A stretch of 64,000 nucleotides of DNA from Ridgeia piscesae (GCA_025642075.2 JAODUO010000119.1:422501-486500), one strand, 5' to 3'. Positions 1-16,573 are shown, numbered from the stretch's first letter. Translations and numbers: made by a program. Notes: generated from the sequence alone by a model not told the origin.

Positions 1-1588
1 TTGATAACTTGATTTCAACAATATATATTTCTTGATTAAAAGGTTCTTGCTTTCTTGCTTAAAAGTACTTCTAGTGCCAGTAGTTTTTAAAAGATCACGT
101 AGATAATTCCATAATCACACTCAAGTCAAGAGACACGGAAAATCTCCCGCACAGTAAATGAATTACAGATACACGTGTTGATAAACAGACAATCTGTGGA
201 CAACCAGTGGGGAAGTTTATCTCATCCCCATCGATATCATTCCCTCTATATTCCTTCCACCCAAATGAGTTCCCTAAAACTAAAAACACTACCAACTGAA
301 ATACAGCTAAAATCATAAACACCATCATAAACATTACCTCCCCTAAGGAAGGGAACTAGGAAGGAAATATCCTGGTCTATCTTTCCCTCTCACGGGAAGA
401 TACACAGAGAAATAAGTAAGACTATTATACCGGCGTACACTCCCACTCAGTCACTCTCAATCTGTCTCACACTGCGCCATGTGAAAACGTGTTACGTAAC
501 AATTCCGTGTTCGTTACGCCAATTCGTTGATATAAATTATGCATCGACTAGTGTGCATTTGATCCACCAGTCCAACTCCTTCAACGAAAGCTCCGATGAA
601 TTGGCCTATCACTAATGAAACGGGTGGCCATGTGTGCTTTGTAACTGTGGCCTTAGAAATCCAGACCTCACCCAAACACAGTCCTGGCCGAGGAACTCAG
701 CTGAGAAATAACACGACGTCAGATAATCAGAACTGGTAAAAAGCCAACCCTAAATTTAGCTGATCTATTGTGTTTCTGGGTTAACGGACACGCACTGTTA
801 GTCGCTGGTGCCATGTGACCAGAGGCACATGTCAGTGTTTACTAACATAACCAATACTTCCTAAATCGGCACAAAAGCCCTCAGGTTTCCCTACAATAGA
901 ACAGGTAATTGCCCCAGGGTTGGGTTGTGGCTAACTAAACCGTCACAGCTTAGTTCACATTTTCGGGATTTGGCTGTAAATGTGAACATTTTAAAATGTG
1001 GTGGGACATTTTAATGTCATCTGACATTGTACAGTTACAAATATTATCACATGTAATAAAATACAGATCTCTCTATATGCATTGTATGGTCCTTGATTGC
1101 TCAAGGCAATATGAACTTCAACCATCTCCTGCCAGACCTGTTTATTCAAACACCATCGCTACGTCAATGAAGTATTCAACTACAGTGTAACTACTGCACA
1201 AACACTGTTCACCACTGCATGTAGCCAGATACAATGAGCTGAAGCAAGGTGGTGTCACCTAAATTGCCTGAGCAAAAAAATGATGGCAAGAGGATTAAAA
1301 ACTGGGTTCCCTTGTTTGGGATTCTGTGGATGTAACCGGAAATTCACTAGACATCTTTTAGTACATCACATAACGATTTAGTTATTTAAGACATTTACAG
1401 TGACGTGTCCTTGACCCTGATTCACAGTTAACACACGTGACATGTTGTTAATACTGACAACTTCCGTAAGTGCAAATCACTAACTTAAAGTAATAAATAT
1501 ATTACCTCACCAGGCCAAAGAGCCTTCGCAAAGGTGCAAACATATTATACAACATGAGCCTGTATTGCTGGCCGATTGGTCATAAATC
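1..1588. other. No recognised feature
   Basis: AT-rich unique-looking sequence. Only short frames without recognisable motifs. Confidence 0.5.
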
Positions 1589-1660
1589 TCAAGAACTGCC
1601 ATAAATCGGTGTCAAAAGATTCGCTTTCTTCATGGGAAACATTTGCCATGTTAAACCTAA

Positions 1661-1905
1661 CGGTGAGTCCTGACTGTCTAAGTGGTGGCTGTATGAGCAT
1701 TTGTGTCCAAAGCCATGCCATAAAACATACTCTGTCTCACAGCAAAGAGTACACGCATCAAACTTACACCGGCACAGTACATCTCGACCTGGTTTACTAT
1801 ACACATCTGTATGACAGCCACAGCATAAGTCAGGCTTTCTGCTGTGTTGACTTGTAGAATATAACATTATGTGTGGGTGTCTCTCACAATTAGCAGACAT
1901 GATCA
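1661..1905 (-). CDS. Possible cysteine/histidine-rich zinc-finger exon
   Basis: The minus-strand frame 2023-1589 contains CERHPHIMLYSTSQ, then LCCGCHTDVYSKPGRDVLC, then RCKFDACTLCC and a later WHGFGHKC. The spacing HPHxL ... CxxC ... CxC-KFDxCxxC is like C1-like (DC1) or ZZ-type zinc fingers. The upstream part of the frame is AT-rich and looks like intron, with attgtgag as a possible acceptor near 1906. No partner exon was found, so this may be a chance frame or a pseudogene piece. Confidence 0.25.
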
Positions 1906-2023
1906 TTATTGATACAGTTACCTTCAAAGTGGGAATTGTGCAAAATTTGCTGAGCATCAAATAAGACAGGTGTGCAATTTTTCCGGTCTGTTTCTTAAAT
2001 ACTGCGAATGTAACATTTTTCAA

Positions 2024-4385
2024 AACTAAATATGTTTTGTTTACTGTTTGAATGTTTCACGTGTGCAACATTGAAATTGTGCATAATCTTTCAGGCTTTT
2101 TAGATGCAATTTAGAAAATATCGTTAAGGGCTCCAATATTCAGATGTACAGCAACACGGAATATTTACATTGAAGCATTAATTTGAAACTTGCGACATCT
2201 CAAACTGCCACCTGCAGATTAATTTCTGCATTACTTTTATCGATCTTTTATGTTAACCTAGTTATATATTTATTATATGTATTTACATTAGTTCATTTGA
2301 AAGAATTTTTTCTTATTCTACTTTTTTATGTAAGAATATTATTTTTATACATTTCATACTGTATTTATGTGTATTTTGCTAATATGTGTTTATATTTTGG
2401 ATTATTCCAATAGAGTTTGCATTATAAATCACCATGTGTAAGGTTTGACATGCGATAAAGACTTACAAACAATTTATAATTGGATGTGGCACTATATAAA
2501 ATAGTTTATTGTTATTACATGTATGTTGGTCATGGATTGATGTCGTGTGACACGACTCAGATTCTGGGGAACGAGATGATCAAAAAGAGCCCCCATCATA
2601 AAGGCAGATCGGAGACACCACCTGTCTGCCATCCACAGCCACAGCCACAGCCACAGTTAGCATCTGAGCAGCTCCACCTGGTGTCAGTGGGTGGTCGACA
2701 TCTACAGTCGGTGAATTGAAAACGTTGCAAGTTTCAATGACACAATCCATAGTAAATTTTTATTCTTGCTATCCAAAGTTGAATGTAACTTGCCAGACAT
2801 TATCGACTATTTGTTTTTGCAATTAAGAAAATTACATTAAAATAAGGAACTGGCTGCATTAGTGGAAAGGTTCCTGCGTTTGTCACCCAGACAGAAATAA
2901 CTTTGTAAGTAAGAAACAAAAACGTAACTGCCATTGCTTACGGTATGGACCATTATAATGTATATTAATGCACCATTTAATACACCCCTGACGTCTTTCA
3001 AATGCCCACAACTATGTACCCCAGGCATGTTATTATTCACAGGTATTGTACACAGGGTGTAGCCACCCTTAAGATGGGTGCGAACTGTGGCTTTTTGCCT
3101 TAGGGAACTTGTCAGAATGAATACAAGGAATTATATAATTTGTTTATATTTTGATCACATAACTGTTTACATTTATAATGTGGGCATTCTCAAGGTTGAA
3201 GTGTTTTTCCTGAGAAGTTTGGGTAGAAATGTTGGCAGCACTGGTGGTGAATTACAGTGACTAAATAATGCAATCCTACAGGACAAAAGATACAACGAAA
3301 CACAGAAAGAGCCAAGTAAATACTGCCAAAGGAAAAATAGTGGTACATTTCTTGAACACTTTCCAAACCAAGGTTCATGGACTTGATAAGGGAACTGTCA
3401 GAAATATGACTAAGGTAATCATGTGAGTCATATGCATTACTTTTCTTTTTAGAATTTTTTAAATTTAATTATATATGCTAACGTATAATGGATATAATTT
3501 AATAACAGCTTTATGTATCAATATTAGTGTGACATTTCCAGCAACCTGTAGAGGTTTATATTGATAACAACCAGGTATGAGTACGATTCCAGTGAAGGTG
3601 TAGATAAATACGGGCCAAGAGACCATGAAGTCTTTTTGGTTAGTGAGTTTGTAATGATGAATGTAATATGTGTTTGTGAATCTTAATCAATGCCTGGTCT
3701 CTTCACTATTATCATCTGACTAACATTTTCTCTCGTTAATCTGAGATGACCAAAGACACTGCCAAAATGCATGATCGGTCGGTCATTAGTGCTTTTTAGT
3801 CAAGATGGAATTGTCTACTTCCGTAGATTTTTGGGAGGCACGTAGAAACATTCAGTCAAATAAAAAATGTATTTGTGTCCTACCTGTGTACAGTAAAATA
3901 TTCGTATGCAAAACTTTCTAACTGTATTTTCAATATTGGGTAGTTAGTAGATGAAAAGTTTAAAATCACTAAATTGACACCTCGAAGCCCGGGGACAGCC
4001 CAATAGTTTGTAGTGCATGCAGTCATTAGGTCAATTTCGCAGTGTAAATCTGGTGGGTGTCACCACAGTGTAGTTCAACTCAATAACACACGCAGGTCGA
4101 ACAAAGTAGTGCAATTAAAGCCAAGCAGGTGCAAATGGCTGTCACTAACATGTAGGACAAGTTAGACAACCGCAGTAATGACCCATTAGCGGTTGTACGC
4201 GTGTCGCCTAAATAATAGACACAAAATGTATAGTAATACGGCACAAGAAGTCACGGCCCTGGGCAACTGAAACACTGCCAAGACCTGGTGCCAGGCCTAC
4301 GTTGTCTTCCAATGGACAACAGGGTCTCATGAAGGAAAACATTGTCAGTTGAAATGTTTTTTATGACCTGAAATAAATTAAACTA
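2024..4385. other. No recognised gene
   Basis: AT-rich sequence with a short cacagc run at 2637-2657. At 3613-3640 the string gggccaagagaccatgaagt recurs with changes at 30558-30585 (gggccaagaggccgtgaagt), perhaps part of an unrecognised dispersed repeat. Confidence 0.4.
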
Positions 4386-4444
4386 CAAACACACGCATAC
4401 ACACGCATACACACGCATACACACGCATACACACGCATACACGC

Positions 4445-4487
<43 letters not shown>
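4386..4487 (+). repeat. Decamer repeat (acacgcatac) and CA microsatellite
   Basis: Five copies of acacgcatac are followed by about 20 CA units. Confidence 0.95.
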
Positions 4488-4489
<2 letters not shown>

Positions 4490-5232
4490 GTGACACAAAT
4501 TTTCAAGGCATAACTGACAATATTTATGATTTTAGAAGACCTTTTTTGCTCCTTAATTTTGTTACCCTTCCACCACCTGTCCAGTGATATTTCTACCCAT
4601 TCACAACAGGTTTTACCCGTCCAAATGACGGGTGGACGGGTGTGTGCATGAGGCTATGATGGACATCAACAGTCACGGTTGGGCTACAAATAGTTGAAGA
4701 TTAACAATATCATCAGTCAAAAATATCAACTGATAAAACATGAACATCACTTCTCGGTGTTGTCCAGAACATTTCTCTGGAAAAAGTGTCAAAACACTGA
4801 ACAATTCATTACAATCATAAACATGCATGAAATAGAATTGCTGTCAGAATTTATGAATCGTTAGATTTATTTTTCTACAGAGGAGAATTCATGGATATGA
4901 ACGATATGATGCATATTTTCCAGCTACATCTGACACGGCATAGAAATGTTTTCCTGAAAAATGAGTTGTCAAATTGAGAAATGAGTAGTGCTACACAAAA
5001 GACCTCGGGGACGTGATCTGTCATGAGTGATTGCATCCACAAACAGCTCCTGTGCTTTCAGGAACCCACGAGTGAATACAGGTCATTCAAACTGAACAAC
5101 TAACTCACATTTCAGAAGACACTACAGCAATATAATTACTGTGTCCACCAAACCATTCTCCATACATCTACCCAGCACTGTCTGCTCTTATCAGTCTGTC
5201 TACATGACTGTAACACTGTGACTGTAGTACTA

Positions 5233-5281
5233 GTAGTGGTGGTGGTGGTGGTGGTGGTGGTGGTGGTGGTAGTGGTAGTAG

Positions 5282-5348
<67 letters not shown>

Positions 5349-5352
5349 CAGT
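5233..5352 (+). repeat. GGT and AGT trinucleotide microsatellites
   Basis: About 11 GGT units, a short break, then about 22 AGT units. The Val/Ser and Thr/Tyr/His frames on either strand are artefacts of these triplets. Confidence 0.95.
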
Positions 5353-6175
5353 AGTTGTTCTAATAGTAGACAAACGTCTGCATTGTCTGCAGGAAACCAG
5401 TAAGATATGACATGTTAGTTGCTCTAAAACATAATCTTTTATATCTTCCACATTTTTGTCCAATTATCCTAACACTTAATACTGCATTCAGAGCCACGGC
5501 GTCACGCAGCTTCATGGCAGGAGCAATATTCAATATTCTCGCAAAATGAATTGCACAAGAGAACGTCAGCTAAAAGAGTGATTGTGTATATTTAAGCACA
5601 TGAGGGTTGACAGCCCGGTGGGAGAATGACAGCCGCTCAATCACGCTGACCATCATTGCTTCTGTCATCCAGCAACTGTCTCCAATCTGGGCAATTCTGT
5701 GGAAGTCATCTTTGTCGGGACTGTATAAATGAGTGCTTGGCTAAAGGAAGTTGGGGTGGGGGGCGGGGGCCAAGGATGTGTGTGAATAGATGTCTTTTCA
5801 GTCGTAACAGAAACTGACTCTTCTTTTTTTGTATGGCAAAATCAAGCTGGTGTTGAAATGTGAAAGTCTTTGATGTTAAAACTGTATAAAATAAATTACA
5901 ACATTCGTTTCTCTGACATCAATTTGCAACCTGCTGTTCAGAAGTAATAAATTAATAAATAATTATAAACATTACAGGTTGTTTAACGTTTGGGAAAACT
6001 TAAAACATGTTTCTGTGTAGTGTTGCTGTAGGTGTTTCTTGTTTTTTTAAACCATGTGACCTAAAGGTTTCTTTCAAATTACAACTATTTAAAATATGTA
6101 TTTTTTACTAAACTGACTGTGGATATCATTTAAAATATTCACAATCTACCAGTACCTATGTAAGAGAATGGTACA

Positions 6176-6362
6176 CAAGTGTAACCTCTCTGAGGTTATA
6201 GAGGTGTGACCTCTCCCAATTTATGGGGGTGTGATCTCTAACTGTTTATGGGAGTATCACCCGCTCCCTATTTATGGGATATGACCCCTCCTAGTTTATA
6301 AGGGTGTGACGTCTCCCTATTTACAAGTGTGTCACCTATCTGGTGTGATTATGGGGGTGTCA
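6176..6362 (+). repeat. Degenerate 27-30 bp tandem repeat
   Basis: About six imprecise units like gtgtgacctctccctattta then tggg. Confidence 0.7.
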
Positions 6363-6433
6363 CACCTGCATTGCAGGTGTGAGTGGTGGACCAAAGACTC
6401 ATCAGACCAGACAGTGTTTGTGCGGTGAGACCT

Positions 6434-6981
6434 GGGGACCGTTTCACCAAGATAGAGAGCTCTTAAGGAAAATTCATCCTCAAATTTTTTTTAAAATTAA
6501 ATGACTTTTTCAAAATGCAAATATCTATTACCATTTTACTGAGGATACTATTTCCAGGACACACCAGTGACAATGTCCTGTTAGCTCCTGTTAGCTCCTG
6601 TTAGCGCACCACAGCATTGACAGTTTTCAGGTATTTAAGATCACTGTTAAGGATTAAAACTTATTTTAAACTGCAAAATCAGGTTTAAGAGCTCTTGAGT
6701 GAGTTAGTGAAATGGGCCCCTGGGGACAATTTCACTAATGTTGCTAAGAGCTCTTAAACCCAATTTTGCATTTTAAAATCAATTTTGATCCTTAACTGTG
6801 ATCTTGAATACTTGAAAACAGTCAACACCACGACGCACCAGTGGGATTTCGTACCTGGTGTGTCATGAAAACATAGTCCTCTGTTTCAAGGCAATGGATA
6901 TTTTCATTCCGAAATACACTCATTAAATGTCAAATAAAATATTGTTTAATGATGAATTTTTCCTTAAGCCGTCTTTATCTT
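6434..6981. mobile_element. Two MITE-like repeats in inverted orientation
   Basis: The segment 6434-6717 and the segment 6718-6981 are reverse complements of each other with many substitutions, meeting at gggcccctgggg. Shared parts include tttaagagctctt, ttaaggat-aaaa, gacagttttcaggtatt-aagatcac, and ccttaag with aattcatc at the far ends. The first copy itself begins ggggaccgtttcacc and ends ggtgaa-like (agtgaaatgggcccc), which look like terminal inverted repeats. The second lacks its outer end. Confidence 0.75.
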
Positions 6982-7477
6982 ACTTTCAATCAACAGTAGG
7001 CTGTATATTTCTAATGCTGGAGGTCACAGTGGTGGCTCTCAAGGTCGCTAATGCAAAAAACTAGTGAGGATGACAAATGACATGTTGCTCTCTGTCATAG
7101 CCCAGAACGGTTGTTGACTTTGCGTAAACATTCAGAAAAAAGCCTAACAAGTTGAATGAAGCCTCATTGTGGCAACCACAACACAGATATGAGCTAGTCA
7201 GAGAAAGTGAGGGTATCTGATGTCTTACCTCGAATTTGCCAGTGTCACAATTTCGAACCGGAAGTCTACTTTCTAAAATGTGGCAGCCAACGTAAAACAT
7301 TTAAGTGCATTGTGGTTCAATCAGTTTGGCATTATTGCTAATAAAGTGTGTTTTGAACTGGATGTTTTGTTTACCGGTGGAACATGACATTGTGTGGTGG
7401 AAACAAATTGTCAACATTGTTATTTATTTGAAAAAGTAAACTAAGTATAATTTGGAATGTATTTTTCATGGCTCAAA

Positions 7478-7801
7478 GATTTTGTTATTTTGTAAGAGAT
7501 TTACTTACTCTGGAGCATAGTTTGTGAAACATACAACGTTTCGACCCAACAGCTACGAGACTTGGTCATGTACTGGTGCCACGTGTGTTGGCTCAGGTTT
7601 TGGCGGGATGATTTGGTTGTAGATGGCGGGCAGATGGTATCCCTGGTCTCTGTTCATGGTAGGGGCTCTCTGTCTGATGTAAATGGCCTCCTTCAGTTTC
7701 CTCTTGTGCCAGTTTAATTCCAATATGTGAGTAACTGATGTGTCGAAACGTATGTTTCACAAACTATGCTCCAAGGTTGAAGTGAATTTCTTACAAAATA
7801 A
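7478..7801. repeat. Inverted repeats flanking the Penelope-like remnant
   Basis: Left arm ttttgtaagagatttactta then ctctggagcatagtttgtga then aacatacaacgtttcgac. Right arm is its inverted copy, gtcgaaacgtatgtttcaca then aactatgctcc and ttcttacaaaata. The arms are about 65-70 bp with a few differences. Penelope-like elements are known to have such pseudo-terminal repeats. Confidence 0.8.
7553..7738 (-). mobile_element. Penelope-like element remnant (C-terminal endonuclease end)
   Basis: A 61-codon minus-strand frame with stop. It contains NWHKRKLKEAIYIRQRAPTM followed by NRDQGYHLPAIYNQI. The K-EAI-I...LNRD-G pattern is typical of the C-terminal part of the GIY-YIG endonuclease region of Penelope-like retroelements. 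Inverted repeats flank it (7478-7550 and 7733-7801). The rest of the element is absent. The family call is from memory of the motif. Confidence 0.65.
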
Positions 7802-10399
7802 ATACAATTTAGCAGGCAGTACACCTTCAATTACGAATCAGTCAAAACACAATATTAAATATATATATATATAAAACTTAGGAGAAAAAACACCCTTTAA
7901 AAAAATAATTATTGTAAATATTCAAACAAATCCTGATGTGGTCAACTTTTAGTAACAACAAAATATAGACAACCACTAATGGTTGCTTGTCAATGACAGT
8001 CTGTGTAGATGTTCAGAAAAAGTTTCACTACTTGAATGAGGATCCATTTATACACACTGCAACATTCAATGTGCTCCATTTATTCACCCTGAAACATTCA
8101 ATGTGCTCCATTTATTCACCCTTACGCACTCAGCATGCGAAATGAAGAGAGAAAACCCAAAACATGTCTTCTAACCAAACTGCCAGTCATCTGTAAGACC
8201 ACCAGGGCATGCACTTTGTAGCCAGTGCCACGTAATCACAGTTGACACAGAGATAATGGCCGGTTGCTTCCTTACCGCGTAACGCATCTGGATGGGAATA
8301 ACAAGTGCAAAAAGCATAAATGTCAATGTATGCAATAAACATGGGCATCTTTATCAAATGTCAGCTCAGGACTGGCCCCTTGACATTTCCCTGTATGTCT
8401 TTATGTGTGTGAATGTCAATTAAAGCAGACGGCGCATCTAGAAAATGCTTTTAATCTGGGTAACCTCACTGTACACCGACAGAGTAATCATTACACCCAC
8501 AACTCACCATTCAAACCCTAATTGAAATTTGCTGTGATCCAGTTGATATTTATAAACCTGACATGTGTGGTCATCTGTGCATGGCATCCACCTTGAATGT
8601 ACTCGTGATGATGTTTCTGTGTCAATGACAGTAGCAGTTTTTGGTCAATCAGGATCATAGAATCCGTGAGTCAATGACAAGTTTTTTCCCCCATTTCCCC
8701 AGAAAAGATTCTTCACTTCTTCAGGTGATACTCACCGGGCAGACACTCCCCTAGGTCAACTAACAACTCGTCCATATCACCTTTCTGTATTCAACATACA
8801 GCTCCATATTTTCAACCCAACCTAAAGTATCTGCCACAGAGATATAATTTGCCGCTAATACTTTGACATCAACATACAAAATTTGATAGCGTCTAAATGC
8901 CAGGAAGTATACACAAAGGTGCTTCACCAGGTGCAATATCTGACCACTTCCCAGAAGTTCCAGGAAGTGTCACATTCATTATGAACGAGACCAATCAATG
9001 CAGTTGCAATAGTCTACCCTCAGGTGCCATAAAGTGCACGTCTATTCCACATGTCTTAGAATATTTATCTAAAACCAAAAGGACAAAGACATCCACATCA
9101 ACATCAGGGTCGTCGTCAATGCGCAAATGTGTTTCGATCGATTTTCACCATCGCTGCCCGACTGCCACCAGGTGTCCTGCCATACAGTGAGAGATACGAC
9201 CTCAATATCTCGACCCGGGTGACGAGTGGGAGGAAAGATGATGGCTCGCCATTAGTCGTCTCTATTTGTTATGTGAGTTATTACATTTGCAGACGCTCCA
9301 TTATTTCTTTGAGGAAATAACTTTTGACAGAAATGCTGTATAAATCTGAACTACCGGGTATGTTTTTAATATTTTAAACAGCCAGGAATCTATGTTAAAA
9401 TGTATTCCTGCTTGAATATTATAAGTCTGTCATTCACATTATACTTATTAACACAGTATTATGGTCATATTCCTGCCATAAATCCAGATCTGTACAATGT
9501 GGAAACTGCGTGTACAGTATATCCATGCCGTGTGAGTTACCGAGACACTTCCAAGAATTGCACATGCAGTTAAATAATTGATTGAATCTTATAATGTCTT
9601 TTGTACATATAATTTCTCTGATGCCTCAATGTCACCCCTACTGAATAGTAACCCCCCAATTTTTCCTTGTGAAATTTAACTAAACCCCCCCTCGCTGCTG
9701 TGCGTCTTATTACCATTGCACTAAATGATGGATGAGGGATTTCTGGTTAACCTGGTGGTGTTAGCGGGATTCATGAATATAAACTCTACATGAAGACTTG
9801 TGACATGAGTGATGTTACACTTCTGGGCCGACGATTTGACATATCTACCATTGATTATTCTACCTGGATAATAGCTTCCTGACAGTTATCCCACTTGCCC
9901 AGTTTTCTGTCGCCTGCATCGTGAATAATCTTCCTGTCTTTTTTTAGGAACACATACCTGTGCTACGTCAACCAATCAGGATTACGCCACTGCCCATTCT
10001 AAAAAGACAACTATAGTACGCTAATATGTTTTAACATAAATATCTTTTGGAATAAATATATGCATTTATGTATCATAACGCCAAGTTAAGCTATAACTTT
10101 TGTTTGTTTGGGTGGAAGACAAAAATATAGTAACCAGTTGGATAAATAAATATCCATTAACATTACTGTAAATTTATTTTCACAGATATAAATTATTTGT
10201 CATTTTCAAAGTAAATTTTTTTGGATACCAGACGTATATGTAAGACATGAGGAACAGAGGCAATGGGGGTTATTCTTAAGTGAAAAATTACTTTGTGATT
10301 TCAGGCATGTGAAGGCTGACATTCATTAACAAACGAAGGTTACATTATGAATAAAAACTATGCATCATTACAGCACATTCGGGCAGTTAAAATTTCAGA
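7802..10399. other. No recognised gene
   Basis: Only short frames. The 97-codon frame at 8897-9190 has no motif I know. Confidence 0.4.
8059..8122 (+). repeat. Two-copy 32-bp direct repeat
   Basis: aacattcaatgtgctccatt then tattcaccct occurs twice in tandem. Confidence 0.85.
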
Positions 10400-10419
10400 A
10401 TATATATATATTGTGTATA

Positions 10420-10498
<79 letters not shown>

Positions 10499-10558
10499 AA
10501 TATATATATAATATATATATATAAAAAAAATAAAAAAATATATATATATATATATATA
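10400..10558. repeat. TA-rich microsatellite, imperfect
   Basis: A long run of TA dinucleotides with short interruptions (aaa, aat). The Tyr/Ile frame across it is an artefact. Similar shorter TA runs lie at 7858-7872, 27935-27950, 29402-29431 and 30195-30240. Confidence 0.95.
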
Positions 10559-10559
10559 G

Positions 10560-13500
10560 TTGATACTAAATAACAAGACTGAAAAAACCTTTAAAAATGA
10601 CCTGCATTACTCACGAATGCAACAGCAACAATGAATTACCAAGAATGCTTAAGGGCTATGGACCACTGTGTGCATGTGCTTTGTGTGATATGACAAACGT
10701 GGTGACACATCCACGACTCGAGAGAAACCAGCTTCCCCTCATGTCTCTTTGCGAGACGAATCAAAGCCAACACACTTCAAAGGTCACGGCGATGGTCATA
10801 ATCTGTCAGGGCTGTGTCCAACAGGTCACAGACCAGCTGTTTTGTCGGTGACCGACCTTATTCTCATTTGATTTTGTGTGATGCTACGCAGTCTGCATGA
10901 AAGCGCATGTCGCATTGATATAAACACAACGTCATCAGGCACCTGGCACATTCGCACGTCGAATTGCGGCTGCTTTCAGTCAGAAACACACAGTAAAAAG
11001 CATACAGCAAACGCGAAAAGGGTGACAGGGTGTATGATTGAAAACACCATCACAGAGTCTGTGTTGACGATATTAACTCTGTGTGTGACTAATTTGAGAT
11101 ATCAAGGATGTTGACCCCGTGATACCATCTGTGTATGTTTACACACCACATGTTTAGTTGGTCACGAATTCATACAGAACACAAGTGGGCCAAAGGACAG
11201 ATAACCAGACAATTGTATTTTAAAATAGAATATATTTTGAAAGTCTATTTGTGATAAAAACTGCCGCCTAAACTGTTTTGGATAACGCATGTCTGTGTTC
11301 GCCATTTCAATGTTCAAATTGTTCATCAAACATTAAACATATAAACATGCAATTCTGATACGTATCGTGGAGACTCATCCCTACCGACAAACACCTTTGA
11401 AGTTGGACCGCTCCCACACTCTGTGCCATCAACTGTTATAATGTGCAAATAATTCAGTGCTAATAATGAACACACTAGGATGATTCCAGATGAAGAAATC
11501 TTGATGACAACAAGTTCCCTATCCTACTTAATAAGGAACGTCCTCCTTATCCCATGTGTAATGATTTTACTTTCCCAGATTAAGGACAGGGCCTCTAAAA
11601 CAATAAACACAAGCCCACTCCTCCGCCTTGCCCAGCACTTATGTTCTGACCTTGTGTGAGTCCCTGGCGACATACAGACCCCCATTATCCCTGTATCACA
11701 GCAGAAACAATGCATTTTATGAAGACAGGGACGAATAAATTAATGGCCACCACAGCCACGAGATCGCATTGAATGAATAGTGTTTGGTGCACCAGATGGC
11801 TTGACATTTATCAAGGTGAAATGATATAATAAATGTAACCGTATGTGTATTTCAGGTTAGTACACAGTCATACATAATTAAAAATGTATATATATATTAA
11901 GAGGTAAATTCACACTTGCACGCAAACGTATGCACTCACAAACACGTCACGCTCTGGTGCACAAATCATTACTCCAGTAAACAACCATTGAAAAAAGTAC
12001 AACGAGACAATGATTCAAAATTGGTGGCCACAGGTAGCCGATATTCTTGGCACTTCTGAAAAGGAAACTAACGATGTTCAGTTCCCATAATTACACTTCC
12101 TCGTCTGTGTCAATATTACTGTGTAAATTACAATTGATATTACAGGTGTCATCATTTTATCACGGAATCATGATATATGGAATAAAGTAGATCTATTGAC
12201 AGTGTAAATGTGTTTGTTTGTTAGTATAATTTGGCCATTATCTGCAAATGATATTAACCTCAATGGTCAGTCATTCAGACACAGCTGTTGCCAATGACCA
12301 GTGCTCGTGGCTGAAGTTGACCAGTCATATGTTCACAGGACGACCTTGGTGTACTTAACACTCCTACTTGTAAACTACATCCTCTCCATGTTCTCAGCGT
12401 AAACAGGATCATCTGCTAGAATCATTGAAATAAAATGCGTGATTTTTATTATTTTGGTCCATTGAAAGATATTAATTTATGTACACTGAAATAAAATATA
12501 AAATAATGTTATGATAGGAAAGATCAGTCTATGTACATTTGATTTCCAATATAGTTTATTTAATATTTATCACTACTATAATTATATAACTAAAATAGAG
12601 AACTCACATCATTATAATAATTAAATTCATTGTAACTGTTCCTAATACATAAACATGGCAACTACGTTTATATAATTATTATTTTTGAGAATTGTCAATG
12701 TTTTCAATTGTACTAATTCATTACAACATGGTAAACAAATCAGCAATCCTGATAAGAAGGTGATCCTTTTAGACAGTGGGGAGTGTTGACAATAACTCAT
12801 CTTGTTTGTATCGTACAAGTATGACGACTTGCGTGTCGTGATAACATCGCTGCGTTAACAGAATGCCAGAGGAGACGCTAACAGCATCACACGAGGTGGT
12901 GATTGGACACAGCTTGCTTCTAGACAACCGCAATAATTGTTTCACTATATTACATTTCCCTGAACAGCGGAAATGCAGACATGCATAAAACCTTGCCTGC
13001 ACATATGTGACCAATTTGCAGACCCTGCGAGCTGATTTTTGCCCACCAATAATCTAACGGTATTGTCCAATCACAATCGCAACAGCGCATCACAGCTGGG
13101 TGGTGGTTGTAATTTTTTCGCTTTTTTTTCACGGCGACATAACATGCATGAGAAAGGCATTATGGTAAGTACGTAATGCCAGCACGCAGCTAATAACACC
13201 AGATTCGCAATATCAATAGGACGTAAATTAATTCTCAGCCAGCCGTTTGTCACGGCTTATTGATCCAAAGTGAAATGTGAATCTCACATCAATTAATTAC
13301 TCCACCATTGGTAAGCCGTAGAAATGCTGACAGTGTATGTTGGAATCTAACCGGACAAAATATTTCAGAAAGCCAGCCAAATGGCTATTTTATGATGAGA
13401 TTCGTGTGATACACACAGACTTCACTGGAAATGTTTGTCAAATATCACATTTATCTCGAGGACATGGTGTCACCTGATACCTCACACTCATCAAAACATC

Positions 13501-14097
13501 CTAAATGAATTAGCTATTAATTAAGTAGGCGAACACCATTACAGTTTACAAGGAATCCATAATTGCAGCCTACTAAACGAGATTACTTTATCATGATACA
13601 GATGGGAAGGTATTAACAGTTAAACTGCATCACAAGGCCTGACGAGAATTAATTAGACCACCGGTGCAGTTATTGTGTAGCCAGAGAAAGAGCCGCCTTA
13701 TCGTGGCCAGGTGAAAGGTCGGCTGACCACTGCCCAGTCCACTGAGCCCTGTCCACTACCTCAGGTGAATCGAGCCAGACGCGTTATTCATTATTCACGC
13801 CGACACTATAGGATTACATCTGTGTGTCTACGCGTGCACGTGTGCGTGCATGCGTGCACGTGCAGTGACGGTACAGATTTGTTCCTTGTTCAAATCAATT
13901 ATGTCATGGCTTTTCCCGTGAGCTCTAATCGGCCGAGTGGTGGTGGACACTGGAGAGAGAGAGGCGGGGAACGTCAATAAGTTGTGGATGAGGGACGACA
14001 GGGACAAGGTCATGTCAGTCACATGACTGAATGCATGGGTAGAGAGACGGACACAGGGGAAGACACATTGATAAGAGCAGCGGAGGAGAGCTCATGA
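10560..14097. other. No recognised gene
   Basis: Unique-looking sequence with short frames only, and an alternating purine-pyrimidine stretch (acgcgtgcacgtgtgcgtgc) at about 13830-13862. Confidence 0.4.

Positions 14098-16573
<2,476 letters not shown>

Noticed and set aside
5218..5463. Poly-Ser and poly-Thr frames
   Set aside because: Trinucleotide microsatellite translated in both directions.
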